A stretch of 64,000 bases of DNA from CAVURW01 sp963743595 (GTDB lineage: Bacteria > Verrucomicrobiota > Verrucomicrobiia > Methylacidiphilales > UBA1321), in assembly GCA_963743595.1 (NCBI GenBank), contig CAVURW010000014.1:62001-126000 (forward strand), in the 5' to 3' direction. Below are positions 32,338-40,428 of the stretch, piece by piece. Made by a program: the position numbers and the translations under genes. The notes under the pieces are model-generated. The model was not told the DNA's origin, made no database searches, and saw only the letters and a list, made by a program, of their open reading frames with translations. Position 1 is the first letter of the stretch; each line of letters starts with the position of its first letter.

Positions 32338-34875
32338 ATGTCTACGCCCACTCACCCCGAGGTCTTTGTACGACCTCTCGTGGAGCAGTTTCAGCTCGCC
32401 AATGGACTCAATATCCTGGTGCAGCCGGATTTTAGTGCACCAGTCGTCTCTGTGCAGTTTTGGGTGGAGACCGGAAGTATCCATGAGACCCCGTGGCTGG
32501 GCAGCGGAATCTCGCATCTCCTGGAACATCTAATGTTCAAAGGAACGCCCACCCGCGGGAACAGTCAAATGGCTCAGGACATCCAGAAACTGGGTGGCCA
32601 TCTGAACGCTTACACCTCGTTTGATCGCACGGTTTACTACGTTGACCTCCCCTCTGACAACGCCGTGTCCGCGATGGAAATTCTGGGCGACGCTGTCTTT
32701 AATTCGACGCTACCTGAAGATGAGTACGATAAGGAAATGGAAGTCATCCGGCGCGAGTTTGCGATGGGCAAAGACAACCCCGATTCGGAATTAGGCAAGC
32801 TCCTGTTTCAGACCGCTTACATGCGTCACCCCTACCGATATCCAGTAATCGGTTATCTCGACCTCTTTAATCAACTCGAGCGTAAGAACGTTCTCCACTA
32901 CTACCACTCCCGTTACTCACCGCAGAACGTCACGTTAGTAGTTTGTGGCGCTGTGAACCCAACGACCATTTTTAAGGGCGCGACCGAGCACCTTTCGAAG
33001 TACACCCGTCGGCCTCTCGTTGATTTCCACATCCCCACGGAACCGATTCCCCTGGGTCCGCGCACCTGTCGCCAGCCGTTCACAACCGAACTGACCCGGA
33101 CTGCGTTTTCCTGGCACATCCCTGGATTGAACCATCCCCACGTCCCTGCACTCGATCTTCTCGCTACAATTCTCGGCGGTGGTCGCAGCTCGCGCTTGAA
33201 TCTCGTTTGCGTGGAGAAACTGGGTCTCGCGGAACAGATTGATGCCTTCGCCTATGCCCCGGTCGATCAAGGAATTCTTGGAATCGAAGCTCGGTGCCAA
33301 CCGGAGCGCGAGACCGAGTTGCTTAAGGAAATCCGTCGTCAAGTCGAGATTGCCACACAGGAAGCGCCGCACGAGCAGGAACTCGACCGCGCCGTCCGTC
33401 TGAACGTCCTTTATTACGTCAATTCCCAAAAAACGATGTCTGGCAAAGCATCGCTGCTGGGACGGAGCTGGCATTACCTGCGCGATCCTCATTTCATCAT
33501 CGGTTACTACGAAGCGCTGGAGCAAACGACGCCGGAACAGGTCCTGGAAGTGGCGAAACTCTACCTGCGCCCGGAACACGAGATCACTGTGGCGCTCGTA
33601 CCGGAACCCTTCCTCAGCCTCCATGAAAAGCCGCTGCCGGATCACGCAGAAGCGCCCGTGCCGCAAAAGCTCGCCGCATCGCTCCGCTCCATTTACGTGC
33701 CGCAAAAGCAAGTGGCGCTCTACTCTGCCCGAGCCGTTTTGCCTGGCGGTCTCCTAGCTGAGCCGTCAGATAAACCGGGCCTCGGTCGACTCGCCGCCCA
33801 CCTGCTTACTAAGGGCACCCGCAACCGCACCGCCGAGCAATTGAGCCGCGAGATCGAGCAACTCGGTGGCTCGCTTGCTGCCGATATGGGCATTAACAGC
33901 GCCTACCTGACACTGGAATTGCTCAGCTCAGAATGGAGCGAAGGGCTGGACTTATTCTTGGAAATGCTTACCGAATCGGCCCCGACTGAGGCTGAGCTCG
34001 ATACCGAGAAACGCAAGCAACTCTCGCTCATCCAAGCCGAGCGTGATTATCCAATGGCCGTCGCCCGCGATCTCATTCGCAACATGCTCTATGCCGATCA
34101 TCCTTACCGGTTAAAATCGCTCGGCACCGCTGAATCGGTTCAGGCGATCACGCTTAAAGACGTCAATTCCTATCTCGAAACGCAGCTGCTGACTCAAGAC
34201 ATCATTTTCGGTGTTAGCGGGCCCATCGATTCACCCCTGTGGATCGGTGCTGCCGAAAAATCGATCTCCCGACTCGCCCCCGTGCGCGGTCGAAACCAAG
34301 TCGTGATGCCGCCGAAGTTGCAAGGACCGGTCCGCAAGGAAGAGATCGTTCAAAAGCAACAAGCTGTTCTGCAAATCGCGTTTCCCACGGTGCCACTTAC
34401 GCATACCGACCACATCGGGCTGGCGATTCTCGATGAAGCGCTTTCGGATCTCGGTTCGCGCCTGTTCATTCGCATTCGTGAGCAACTCGGCTTGGCCTAC
34501 TTCGTGGGAACCACGCAATTCTTTGGCCTGGCCGCGTCGCACTTCGTTTTCTACGTCGGGACCGATCCGAACAAACGCCAGCAAATCGAAGAAGCGCTTC
34601 TAGAAGAAATTCAACGCCTCTCCAAGGAGGGCATTACGGAACCGGAGATCGTCCGGGCACGCGCTAAGCTCCAGAGCAACGAGAAGCTGGAGCAACAAAA
34701 CGCCTCGCATCTTGTCTCCGTCGCGGCTCTTGATGAACTCTTCGGCTTGGGCTACGATTATCAACAGACGAGACGCGCTCGTATGGCAGAAATAGATCTC
34801 GCCGCAGTAAACGAAATCGCGGCCCGCTACTTTAGCTCGCCGAATTTCGCTACGGCTATCGTTTCTCCCCATTAA
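32338..34875 (+). CDS. Double-domain M16 zinc metallopeptidase
   Basis: 845 residues comprising two M16 units (about 1-425 and 440-845). Unit one holds the inverted zinc motif H-x-x-E-H at 60-64 (HLLEH) with the third ligand Glu140, 76 residues later as expected ('EVIRREF'). Unit two lacks the motif, as is usual for the inactive partner, but keeps the fold text 'GLGRLAAHLLTKGT' and 'LGSRLFIRIREQLGLAY'. No signal peptide is evident, so it may be cytosolic. These enzymes degrade peptides within a clamshell chamber. Its gene is in the middle of the suhB operon, 7 bp after the TIGR04138 gene. Confidence 0.9.
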   Translation: MSTPTHPEVFVRPLVEQFQLANGLNILVQPDFSAPVVSVQFWVETGSIHETPWLGSGISHLLEHLMFKGTPTRGNSQMAQDIQKLGGHLNAYTSFDRTVYYVDLPSDNAVSAMEILGDAVFNSTLPEDEYDKEMEVIRREFAMGKDNPDSELGKLLFQTAYMRHPYRYPVIGYLDLFNQLERKNVLHYYHSRYSPQNVTLVVCGAVNPTTIFKGATEHLSKYTRRPLVDFHIPTEPIPLGPRTCRQPFTTELTRTAFSWHIPGLNHPHVPALDLLATILGGGRSSRLNLVCVEKLGLAEQIDAFAYAPVDQGILGIEARCQPERETELLKEIRRQVEIATQEAPHEQELDRAVRLNVLYYVNSQKTMSGKASLLGRSWHYLRDPHFIIGYYEALEQTTPEQVLEVAKLYLRPEHEITVALVPEPFLSLHEKPLPDHAEAPVPQKLAASLRSIYVPQKQVALYSARAVLPGGLLAEPSDKPGLGRLAAHLLTKGTRNRTAEQLSREIEQLGGSLAADMGINSAYLTLELLSSEWSEGLDLFLEMLTESAPTEAELDTEKRKQLSLIQAERDYPMAVARDLIRNMLYADHPYRLKSLGTAESVQAITLKDVNSYLETQLLTQDIIFGVSGPIDSPLWIGAAEKSISRLAPVRGRNQVVMPPKLQGPVRKEEIVQKQQAVLQIAFPTVPLTHTDHIGLAILDEALSDLGSRLFIRIREQLGLAYFVGTTQFFGLAASHFVFYVGTDPNKRQQIEEALLEEIQRLSKEGITEPEIVRARAKLQSNEKLEQQNASHLVSVAALDELFGLGYDYQQTRRARMAEIDLAAVNEIAARYFSSPNFATAIVSPH

Positions 34876-34892
34876 TCCAAGCGAACGAAACT

Positions 34893-35432
34893 ATGTCAGA
34901 ACCCAAAACCACTCCTGCCACCACTCGGGAAATGTCCATGCGCTTTGGACAATTCATCCGGCTCCAGTTTGAAAACATTCGCTTCGTCCTCGGACGCATG
35001 CCCACGCCCGATGGTCGCTCCAATCCGCCAAATCTGGAGCTCGGTAAAATGCTCATCGACCACCTAGAAATGATCGAGGCGAAAACCGCCGGTAACCTCT
35101 CCCAAGAAGAGACCATGTTTCTCGCGGAAGTGTTGAAAGCGGCACGGCTCTCGTTTGTAGAAGCCAGCGGCGGCACGCCCGCCAGCATGATGCCTTCTTC
35201 CACGGGAGGAATGCCCGGCATTCCTGATGATTTCGACGAAGCTGAGGAAGAGGAGCCCGCTCCTCCACCCCAACGGCAACAACCCGCCGCCAAGGCCGCG
35301 CCTGTCTCGAAAGCTCAACCCGCCGGAAAAGCAAAGGCCGAACCGCCTCCCTTAAGCGCCGCACCTGCTGCCCCCGCCGCTGCTGCCACACCGCCGGAGA
35401 ATAAGAAGAAGTTCACCAAGAATTACGGTTAA
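34893..35432 (+). CDS. DUF1844 protein with low-complexity tail
   Basis: 179 residues. The first ~95 contain the DUF1844 pattern: an N-terminal helix with 'FGQFIRLQFENIRFVLG', 'NLELGKMLIDHLEMIEAKTAGNL' as two parts of the central helix, and 'EETMFLAEVLKAARLSFVE'. The tail (about 110-179) is rich in Pro, Ala, Lys and acidic residues and ends 'NKKKFTKNYG', probably disordered. DUF1844 has no assigned biochemical role. It follows the M16 gene by 17 bp and precedes the ATP-grasp-like gene by 13 bp, all in one operon. Confidence 0.82.
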   Translation: MSEPKTTPATTREMSMRFGQFIRLQFENIRFVLGRMPTPDGRSNPPNLELGKMLIDHLEMIEAKTAGNLSQEETMFLAEVLKAARLSFVEASGGTPASMMPSSTGGMPGIPDDFDEAEEEEPAPPPQRQQPAAKAAPVSKAQPAGKAKAEPPPLSAAPAAPAAAATPPENKKKFTKNYG

Positions 35433-35445
35433 ACCGGGACCGGTC

Positions 35446-36264
35446 GTGGTCGACGATTGCTGCATCTGGAATCGAGGTGGCGGCTCGTGGCTGTTCGATG
35501 AAATTGCTTTGCACCTCTCGCGAGCTTTGGGCATTTCCGTTTCTACCGAACCCCGGCTCTTCAATTATCTTCTCGGCTTTGAATCGACACAACCAAGGCC
35601 AAAGGAGCAGCTTTTCGTCCCCTGGGATTCGATTCAGCTGACTCTCGACAAGCGGTCGCTCGCCCGGGTCTTTGTCGACCACAGCGTTCCCTCGCCAGAA
35701 TCGCACGTGCTTGCGTCCTTGGACGGATGTCGCCAGCTCGCGGACTCCCGCCCCGAGAAATCGTGGTGCCTGAAGTTTCCAACCGGCTGCGGCGGCTCCG
35801 GCCACCGTTTGCTCACGCAAGAAATGACCCTGCCCGACGATTGGCCGCGACCCTTTCTTCTTCAGGAATTTATTCGGCTGGAACGACCTGAGGTTTATCG
35901 TACCTACGCTGCGGGCGGCGAGCTCTTTGGGTGGGTGATTCGACGCTACCCAAGTGACGTCGCAGGACCGATTTCGCCGTGGGTTGCCCATGCACGTGGC
36001 GCACGCTACGAAGTACTCGATGAAGCACCGGAAGCCGCAAAACAGGCCGCTACTCTCGCGTTCCAAGCTACCGGACTCCTCGATTCATTCGCTTGCGCAG
36101 ATCTCCTGCAAACTCCTTCCGGCCAGTGGCTCGTTCTCGAAGTCGGCACCGACGGAATCATGTTTCACGTCGATCGCGATTTGGGTCATCCGGCTTTTGA
36201 GACTGAGATTACCAAGCGAATCAAAACGGCGTTTTGGAAAGCTGTCGAAAGTCAGGCCAGATAA
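35446..36264 (+). CDS. ATP-grasp-like protein
   Basis: 272 residues from a GTG start at 35446. The central and C-terminal parts look like an ATP-grasp fold: 'KRSLARVFVDHSVPSPESHV' (start of the A-domain), 'CLKFPTGCGGSGHRLL' (Lys and Gly-rich loop), 'FLLQEFIRLERPEVYRTYAA', and 'FACADLLQTPSGQWLVLEVG' where the last acidic residue would bind Mg. This order matches RimK/CDP-grasp type ligases. Substrate unknown. It closes the suhB operon, 13 bp after the DUF1844 gene, and is convergent with the next gene. Confidence 0.68.
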   Translation: MVDDCCIWNRGGGSWLFDEIALHLSRALGISVSTEPRLFNYLLGFESTQPRPKEQLFVPWDSIQLTLDKRSLARVFVDHSVPSPESHVLASLDGCRQLADSRPEKSWCLKFPTGCGGSGHRLLTQEMTLPDDWPRPFLLQEFIRLERPEVYRTYAAGGELFGWVIRRYPSDVAGPISPWVAHARGARYEVLDEAPEAAKQAATLAFQATGLLDSFACADLLQTPSGQWLVLEVGTDGIMFHVDRDLGHPAFETEITKRIKTAFWKAVESQAR

Positions 36265-36279
36265 AATGGCGACACTCTT

Positions 36280-36591
36280 TCACTCCACATTTGGATAAAC
36301 GGAATATTCCGTAGGGTTTGCTCCATGAAGAATGATTTTCGTACTTCTGGGCAAATTCTCAGAAACGAGCGTATGTCGGATGATTTCCAGCGCAGTATCA
36401 AAATTCTTCGCGCTGTGGATATCCACGTCAATATTGAACTCCCCCATGCCGCTCCCGCCACCGGAAATCTCTCCCAGTCCTTTAGATTGCAGAGCCGAAT
36501 CAAGCATTTCTTCGAGATCATGCCGATCGTCCAGTTCACGACCTTCCCAGTCTTCCATCTGGATAATGATTTCCAGAAATAACTCGCTCAC
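36280..36591 (-). CDS. Hypothetical small protein (103 aa)
   Basis: 103 residues, soluble and acidic, not recognised. The product begins 'MSELFLEIIIQMEDWEGREL' and has a Gly-rich turn 'LGEISGGGSGMGEFNIDVDI', then 'ALEIIRHTLVSENLPRSTKI'. The alternating strand-helix pattern is that of a ferredoxin-like alpha/beta fold with a Gly-rich loop. It stands alone, convergent with the ATP-grasp gene (15 bp apart) and next to a 774-bp gap with a palindromic repeat. Similar short proteins of this type occur as stand-alone genes, but I cannot name the family. Confidence 0.6.
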   Translation of the reverse strand: MSELFLEIIIQMEDWEGRELDDRHDLEEMLDSALQSKGLGEISGGGSGMGEFNIDVDIHSAKNFDTALEIIRHTLVSENLPRSTKIILHGANPTEYSVYPNVE

Positions 36592-36832
36592 AGTGATCGC
36601 TCCTCTGGCTCAAACGCTGTGGGTTTCGATTTCATTTGTCAAGTTCGTCGGCATGTCCTGCTAGAGCATTTTACCTAAGACCATTTACGATTGAGGTTCG
36701 GTACATTCGGACACCTGTGGTTGAACCGGTTCAATCTACCGAATATTACCCGTAAATAGTCAAGTACATAGCCATTTTACAACGATCCGGCTACAGGTTC
36801 GCATGAATGCTGGAACTGCCCTGCAAGGCAGT
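36592..36832. other. Intergenic, no feature recognised (left of palindrome)
   Basis: First third of the 774-bp gap 36592-37365. It is AT-richer than the neighbouring genes and holds no plausible gene, tRNA or terminator that I can see. Confidence 0.4.
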
Positions 36833-37018
36833 AATAGCCCAAGCCCAAGGGTCGAGGAGCGAAGCGACGACACCTGGGTTATGACGCCGAAGCCATCGAC
36901 CCTGTAAGTGGTCGTTTCATGTCAAACGAGTGAATCGACCTCCTACGGGGTCGGTCCCCCGGTACGCGCTAACCCAGGGGGTCGTCGCTTCGCTCCTCAA
37001 CCCTGGGCTTGGGCTATT
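36833..37018. repeat. Large inverted repeat (family A palindrome)
   Basis: Two ~49-bp arms, 36833-36881 and 36970-37018, are reverse complements apart from a few differences, with an ~88-bp centre. Both arms contain AGCCCAAG and GAGGAGCGAAGCGACGA text that recurs in the repeats at 7100 and 44730. The whole could fold into a long cruciform or RNA hairpin. The short open frames crossing it, such as 36908-37126, are by-products and are not called. Confidence 0.75.
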
Positions 37019-37365
37019 ACCACCTTGGCAGGGTGGTTAAGACCTGGAGCCGTTCGCATGTCTGCCGAAATTAACTCACCACTTCGATATCGTAGATCGG
37101 CTACAGTATTTGTGAACACGCTCTAATGCCGTAACCTTATGCCTTGTTCGGGGTATTCGCCGTGAAAAGAAACTGGTCCAGTTTCATTAATTATGGCACT
37201 TTCAACGGCGGATGAAAGCTGCCCAAATACTGAACTCAGCCGAGACTTACTGAGATCAAGCCCAAACGCTTTTAATCATCCAAAAACGCGCAGCCAAAGG
37301 GGCAAACAAATGCCGGACTCAAAATGTGGCGATTTTGCATTACGACATAAATGTGAAACCTGCAG
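37019..37365. other. AT-rich intergenic region right of the palindrome
   Basis: About 350 bp with lower GC than the surroundings. A 70-codon plus-strand frame (37193-37405) overlaps the end of the next gene on the other strand and has no family features; I do not call it. No other signal is seen. Confidence 0.4.
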
Positions 37366-37848
37366 TTATCTCACTTTTCTAGCGCTCATATACTTTGTAA
37401 TGTAATCGTCTAGATTTCGATAGAAATTTTCTTGCCAGCCTACATAAGTCACGATTTGAGGCTCAAGCGAAGAAGTATCAAAGAACAAATATATTTCCTC
37501 ACCATCTTCACTTGTTGCAAATAAACCAATCTGGTGTAGCGGCACTCTATTAACAATCGCAGTTGGCCAGTTTTCTTTTCGCAAATCAATAGCTTCTTTA
37601 GAAAAATCACTCAAATCTTCCATGTCTGACAATGAAAGCCAAGTGAATCCGAGAGTGGCATAAGTCCATCTCCCAGCAAACTGAAATCTTGCCGTTAGCA
37701 TTGGCGTCAATGGAAGATAAGCTCCAGAAAATAGGGTCGGTATTCTAGCACCAACAACCCGCTTGGGGTCTGAAATTATCTGTTCTAGCGCCGGGATATT
37801 AGTTTTGTTAATTTCTCTCAATCCAACTAATAGATCTGTCGTCTGCAT
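37366..37848 (-). CDS. Hypothetical protein, possible SMI1/KNR4-like fold
   Basis: 160 residues, AT-rich compared with the neighbourhood, no signal or membrane helix. The C-terminal half 'GLFATSEDGEEIYLFFDTSS' then 'PQIVTYVGWQENFYRNLDDY' resembles the last strands of SMI1/KNR4 (SUKH) domains, in which a 'GD.y.ld' motif is followed by a helix near the end. The N-terminal part is not diagnostic. SUKH proteins are often immunity proteins against toxins, so this would fit an immunity-like cluster, but the match is weak. It follows the DUF3592 cassette on the same strand by 34 bp, suggesting co-transcription. Confidence 0.45.
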   Translation of the reverse strand: MQTTDLLVGLREINKTNIPALEQIISDPKRVVGARIPTLFSGAYLPLTPMLTARFQFAGRWTYATLGFTWLSLSDMEDLSDFSKEAIDLRKENWPTAIVNRVPLHQIGLFATSEDGEEIYLFFDTSSLEPQIVTYVGWQENFYRNLDDYITKYMSARKVR

Positions 37849-37882
37849 GTGTTATTTAACAATTTTAGGAGGAAGCATAAAC

Positions 37883-38647
37883 TCACGTCGGCATCTGCTG
37901 AACATCCAGTAGTATGTGAGCGTTGGGATTACTCTGAGCATACATCACTTCGATTTGGTTGTTGCCTTGAACCAGGCGTTGCTGCCACTGGAGACCGGTC
38001 GTGGTAGTGACCTTCGCCTCGCCGTTATAGGCGTTTCCCAGAATATCGGTAAACGTGTAGTGGAGGTTGTAAAGCGTGCTCATGCCACTCTTCGTGCGGA
38101 CCTGTCTTGTCACGACCTCCGTAACAAACCCGGTGGCGTTTCGTCCAGTTCGACGAATCGAAGCGTTTCTCCAGCCGGTGTATCCTCCGAAAATCAATAA
38201 CGGCGAGGCGATCGCGCTAAAAAAGCTCCCTACCCAAAACAACGTTGTGCCCCAAGTGTACAATACGCTCGCCCCCTTGGCGATGCTTCGTTCCGGGTAA
38301 TCGTGGAGGTAGACGATGGGCACATTTGCACCGTTCGGAATCTGATTCCAGTCCGAATAGGTAACGGTCACATTCCCTCCGTGGGGCACGTTGCCCGAAT
38401 CGCTATAAACGTAATCGAGAACATAGAAGTCTTGATGCTTGTCGTGCTCGACGTCGTGCATGGTCACTTGAGCAACCGCATCTATCCCGGTCGTCTGAAA
38501 AAGATAATTTAGATGGAGGTTGTAGTACGCAAAGTAGTGAAACGGCAACGCGTAACAACCGAAAAGGAGACCAAGAAACGTCGCCTGATTCCAATAGCCT
38601 CGAATTGGTTGGGTTCTCTGGGCCCCACCGTAAAAAACGCTTGCCAT
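37883..38647 (-). CDS. DUF3592-domain membrane protein, paralogue A1
   Basis: 254 residues, with a hydrophobic N-terminal helix (about 23-45), a beta-rich domain (about 52-120, 'NVPIVYLHDYPERSIAKG'), a second helix (about 133-156) and a second beta domain ending 'NAHILLDVQQMPT'. The arrangement is that of DUF3592 proteins. By eye it is about 77% identical to the protein at 39659-40423 (58 differences in 254, no gaps). The differences concentrate in residues 1-150, while 151-254 is about 88% identical. It is the last gene of the duplicated cassette; a decayed paralogue lies directly upstream. Confidence 0.78.
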   Translation of the reverse strand: MASVFYGGAQRTQPIRGYWNQATFLGLLFGCYALPFHYFAYYNLHLNYLFQTTGIDAVAQVTMHDVEHDKHQDFYVLDYVYSDSGNVPHGGNVTVTYSDWNQIPNGANVPIVYLHDYPERSIAKGASVLYTWGTTLFWVGSFFSAIASPLLIFGGYTGWRNASIRRTGRNATGFVTEVVTRQVRTKSGMSTLYNLHYTFTDILGNAYNGEAKVTTTTGLQWQQRLVQGNNQIEVMYAQSNPNAHILLDVQQMPT

Positions 38648-38652
38648 AGTAA

Positions 38653-38808
38653 TTAGTTTAAAGAGACGGGAATCTGTTCGAGCACATGCGCGCTTGGGTT
38701 CTCGGGATCATACGTCACGTCCAGCGTCTTTGTCCCGCGATGAAGTTGTTCCTTCCACTCCTCGGACTCGGTAAGAACCCCTTTATCGGTTTAATCTTCT
38801 TGGGAGTA
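38653..38808 (-). pseudogene. Remnant of paralogue B (internal deletion)
   Basis: 156 bp homologous to both ends of the gene at 40429-41184. The reverse-strand right end matches its first codons (TPKKIKPIKG) and the left part matches its last ~43 codons (LTESEEWKEQ ... EQIPV), joined at the 'ggtaagaa' sequence with most of the middle missing and a frame change. A TAA closes the C-terminal part at the position equivalent to the stop of the intact gene. The HEAT-repeat gene reads into this remnant in another frame for its last residues. Confidence 0.8.
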
Positions 38809-39652
38809 ACGCGTACAACTCACATCGGTAGGTCATTAACCCCATTTCATCCAGTTTCTGGAAAACAGGCGTCCATTCCTGTCCAAACTCGGACCGTAAT
38901 TCGCACAACATTTCCACGGCTTCGCCGATATAGGACATGTCCAGGTTTTGCGATCTCGGCCGGTCATCCCACTTCTTCAGCTCCTCCAAAATCGCGGGAA
39001 TCACGCGGGCATCCCGATACTGCACCAAGCCAAGCAAGGCCTCGCCTTTGGGATCTCCCTGGCATCCATCACTGCAGTCGTCCGAGACCCGAGCCACCAT
39101 TGCCGCACGGATTTCCGGCGTATCGATGGCTGAACCGTGTAACAACGTCAGCCCAAATGTCGCCCAGTTGCGAACGTCCCCATCGGAATCGGCAGAGAGC
39201 TGGATCAGTGCTGGAACCGCGCGATCGTCGGTTTTTCCTTCCAGAGCACAGGCGCACGAGAGACGAACGCTGCTCTCCGGATGCTCCACGAAGCGTAAGA
39301 GAAGTTCTACGTCGCCTGATTCGGTGAGCGTGCCGACTGCGTTTAACGCGTGCGATATCACCTCTGCCTCCGTTTCATCCCTTTCCACCAGAAGCCGCCT
39401 CAATTCTTCGTGGCTTTCTCGGATCAACACCTTGTTCTCAACCATATTTTGAGCCAATAGACTCGCGGCCTTCGCACGGAGTTTCGGCTCGGAGGAACGA
39501 AGCATTTCTTGTAGCTGCGGGAACATCGTAGGAACACGATGCTGGAGCACGCTGAGCAGATGCCGATAAGTGCTGTCATCCGGATCCACCGGACAGTCCA
39601 GGTAGAAGGCGATTAACTCATGGGTCGAGCGGGTTTCGGCTAAGTCAGACAT
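38783..39652 (-). CDS. HEAT-repeat protein
   Basis: 289 residues built from degenerate helical repeats of the HEAT type: 'FPQLQEMLRSSEPKLRAKAASL', 'DVELLLRFVEHPESSVRLSCAC', 'VPALIQLSADSDGDVRNWATF', then 'IRAAMVARVSDDCSDG' and 'VIPAILEELKKWDDRP'. The 'D-x-x-V-R' consensus of HEAT/PBS-lyase repeats is visible in several. Such solenoids mediate protein binding. The last ~9 residues (ALLPRRLNR) are encoded by remnant sequence of a DUF3592 paralogue, so the C-terminus has probably been altered. It starts 6 bp after the stop of paralogue A2 and precedes A1, in the same operon. Confidence 0.8.
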   Translation of the reverse strand: MSDLAETRSTHELIAFYLDCPVDPDDSTYRHLLSVLQHRVPTMFPQLQEMLRSSEPKLRAKAASLLAQNMVENKVLIRESHEELRRLLVERDETEAEVISHALNAVGTLTESGDVELLLRFVEHPESSVRLSCACALEGKTDDRAVPALIQLSADSDGDVRNWATFGLTLLHGSAIDTPEIRAAMVARVSDDCSDGCQGDPKGEALLGLVQYRDARVIPAILEELKKWDDRPRSQNLDMSYIGEAVEMLCELRSEFGQEWTPVFQKLDEMGLMTYRCELYALLPRRLNR

Positions 39653-39658
39653 ACAACC

Positions 39659-40423
39659 TCACGTCAGCATCTGCTGAACATCCAGTAGTATGTGCGTGTT
39701 GGGATTCCCTAGATCGTACATCACTTCGATTTGGTTGTTGCCTTGAACCAGGCGTTGCTGCCACTGGAGACCGGTCGTGGCAGTGACCTTCGCCTCGCCG
39801 TTATAGGCGTTTCCCAGAATATCGGTAAACGTGTAGTGGAGGTAGTATAGTGTTCGCGTGCCATTCTTAGTCCGAACCTGTTTCGTCACAACCTCCGTAA
39901 CAACCCCGGTGGCGTTTCGTCCGGTTCGACGAATCGAAGCGTTTCTCCAACCCGTGTATCCTCCGAAAATCAAGAACGGCAGCGCGAACGTGTCTAAACA
40001 GCTCCCGATCCAAAACAGCGTCGTGCCGGAGGAGTACAACCCATTCGACCCTTTAGCGATGCTCTGTTCCGGATAATCGTGCAGATAGATGATGGGCACC
40101 GTTCCGCCGTTCGGGACCTGGTTCCAGTACGAATAGGGGACGGTCATTCTGCCTGGGTGGGCCGCGTTGCGCGAGTCGGTATAATAGTATCCAAGTACGT
40201 AGAAGTCTTCATGCTTGCCGTGCTGTATGTCGTGCAGGGTCACATGAGCAACCGCATCGACCCCGGTCGTCTGAAAAAGATAATTTAAATGGAGGTTGTA
40301 GTACGCAAAGTAGTGGAATATCAGCGCGAGACAACCGACTAGGCAGCCCAAAAACGTCGCCTGATTCCAATACCCTTTAATAGGTTTGGTTCTCTTGGTC
40401 GCACCATAAAAAACGTTTGCCAT
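39659..40423 (-). CDS. DUF3592-domain membrane protein, paralogue A2
   Basis: 254 residues, paralogue of the protein at 37883-38647, with the same helix-domain-helix-domain layout and identical length. N-terminal text 'IKGYWNQATFLGCLVGCLAL' leads into the first membrane helix, and 'TVPIIYLHDYPEQSIAKGSN' marks the first domain. A 127-bp stretch of its 3' part (39717-39843) matches that of A1 at all but one base, far above the rest of the gene. It lies between paralogue B (5 bp upstream) and the HEAT gene (6 bp downstream). Confidence 0.78.
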   Translation of the reverse strand: MANVFYGATKRTKPIKGYWNQATFLGCLVGCLALIFHYFAYYNLHLNYLFQTTGVDAVAHVTLHDIQHGKHEDFYVLGYYYTDSRNAAHPGRMTVPYSYWNQVPNGGTVPIIYLHDYPEQSIAKGSNGLYSSGTTLFWIGSCLDTFALPFLIFGGYTGWRNASIRRTGRNATGVVTEVVTKQVRTKNGTRTLYYLHYTFTDILGNAYNGEAKVTATTGLQWQQRLVQGNNQIEVMYDLGNPNTHILLDVQQMLT

Positions 40424-40428
40424 AAGAG

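Noticed and set aside
37193..37405. 70-codon plus-strand frame in the gap next to the palindrome
   Set aside because: Overlaps the end of the gene at 37366, no family features, no ribosome-binding site.
38686..39327. 213-codon plus-strand frame over the B remnant and HEAT gene
   Set aside because: Antisense to the HEAT gene, with Arg/Pro/His-rich text and no domain.
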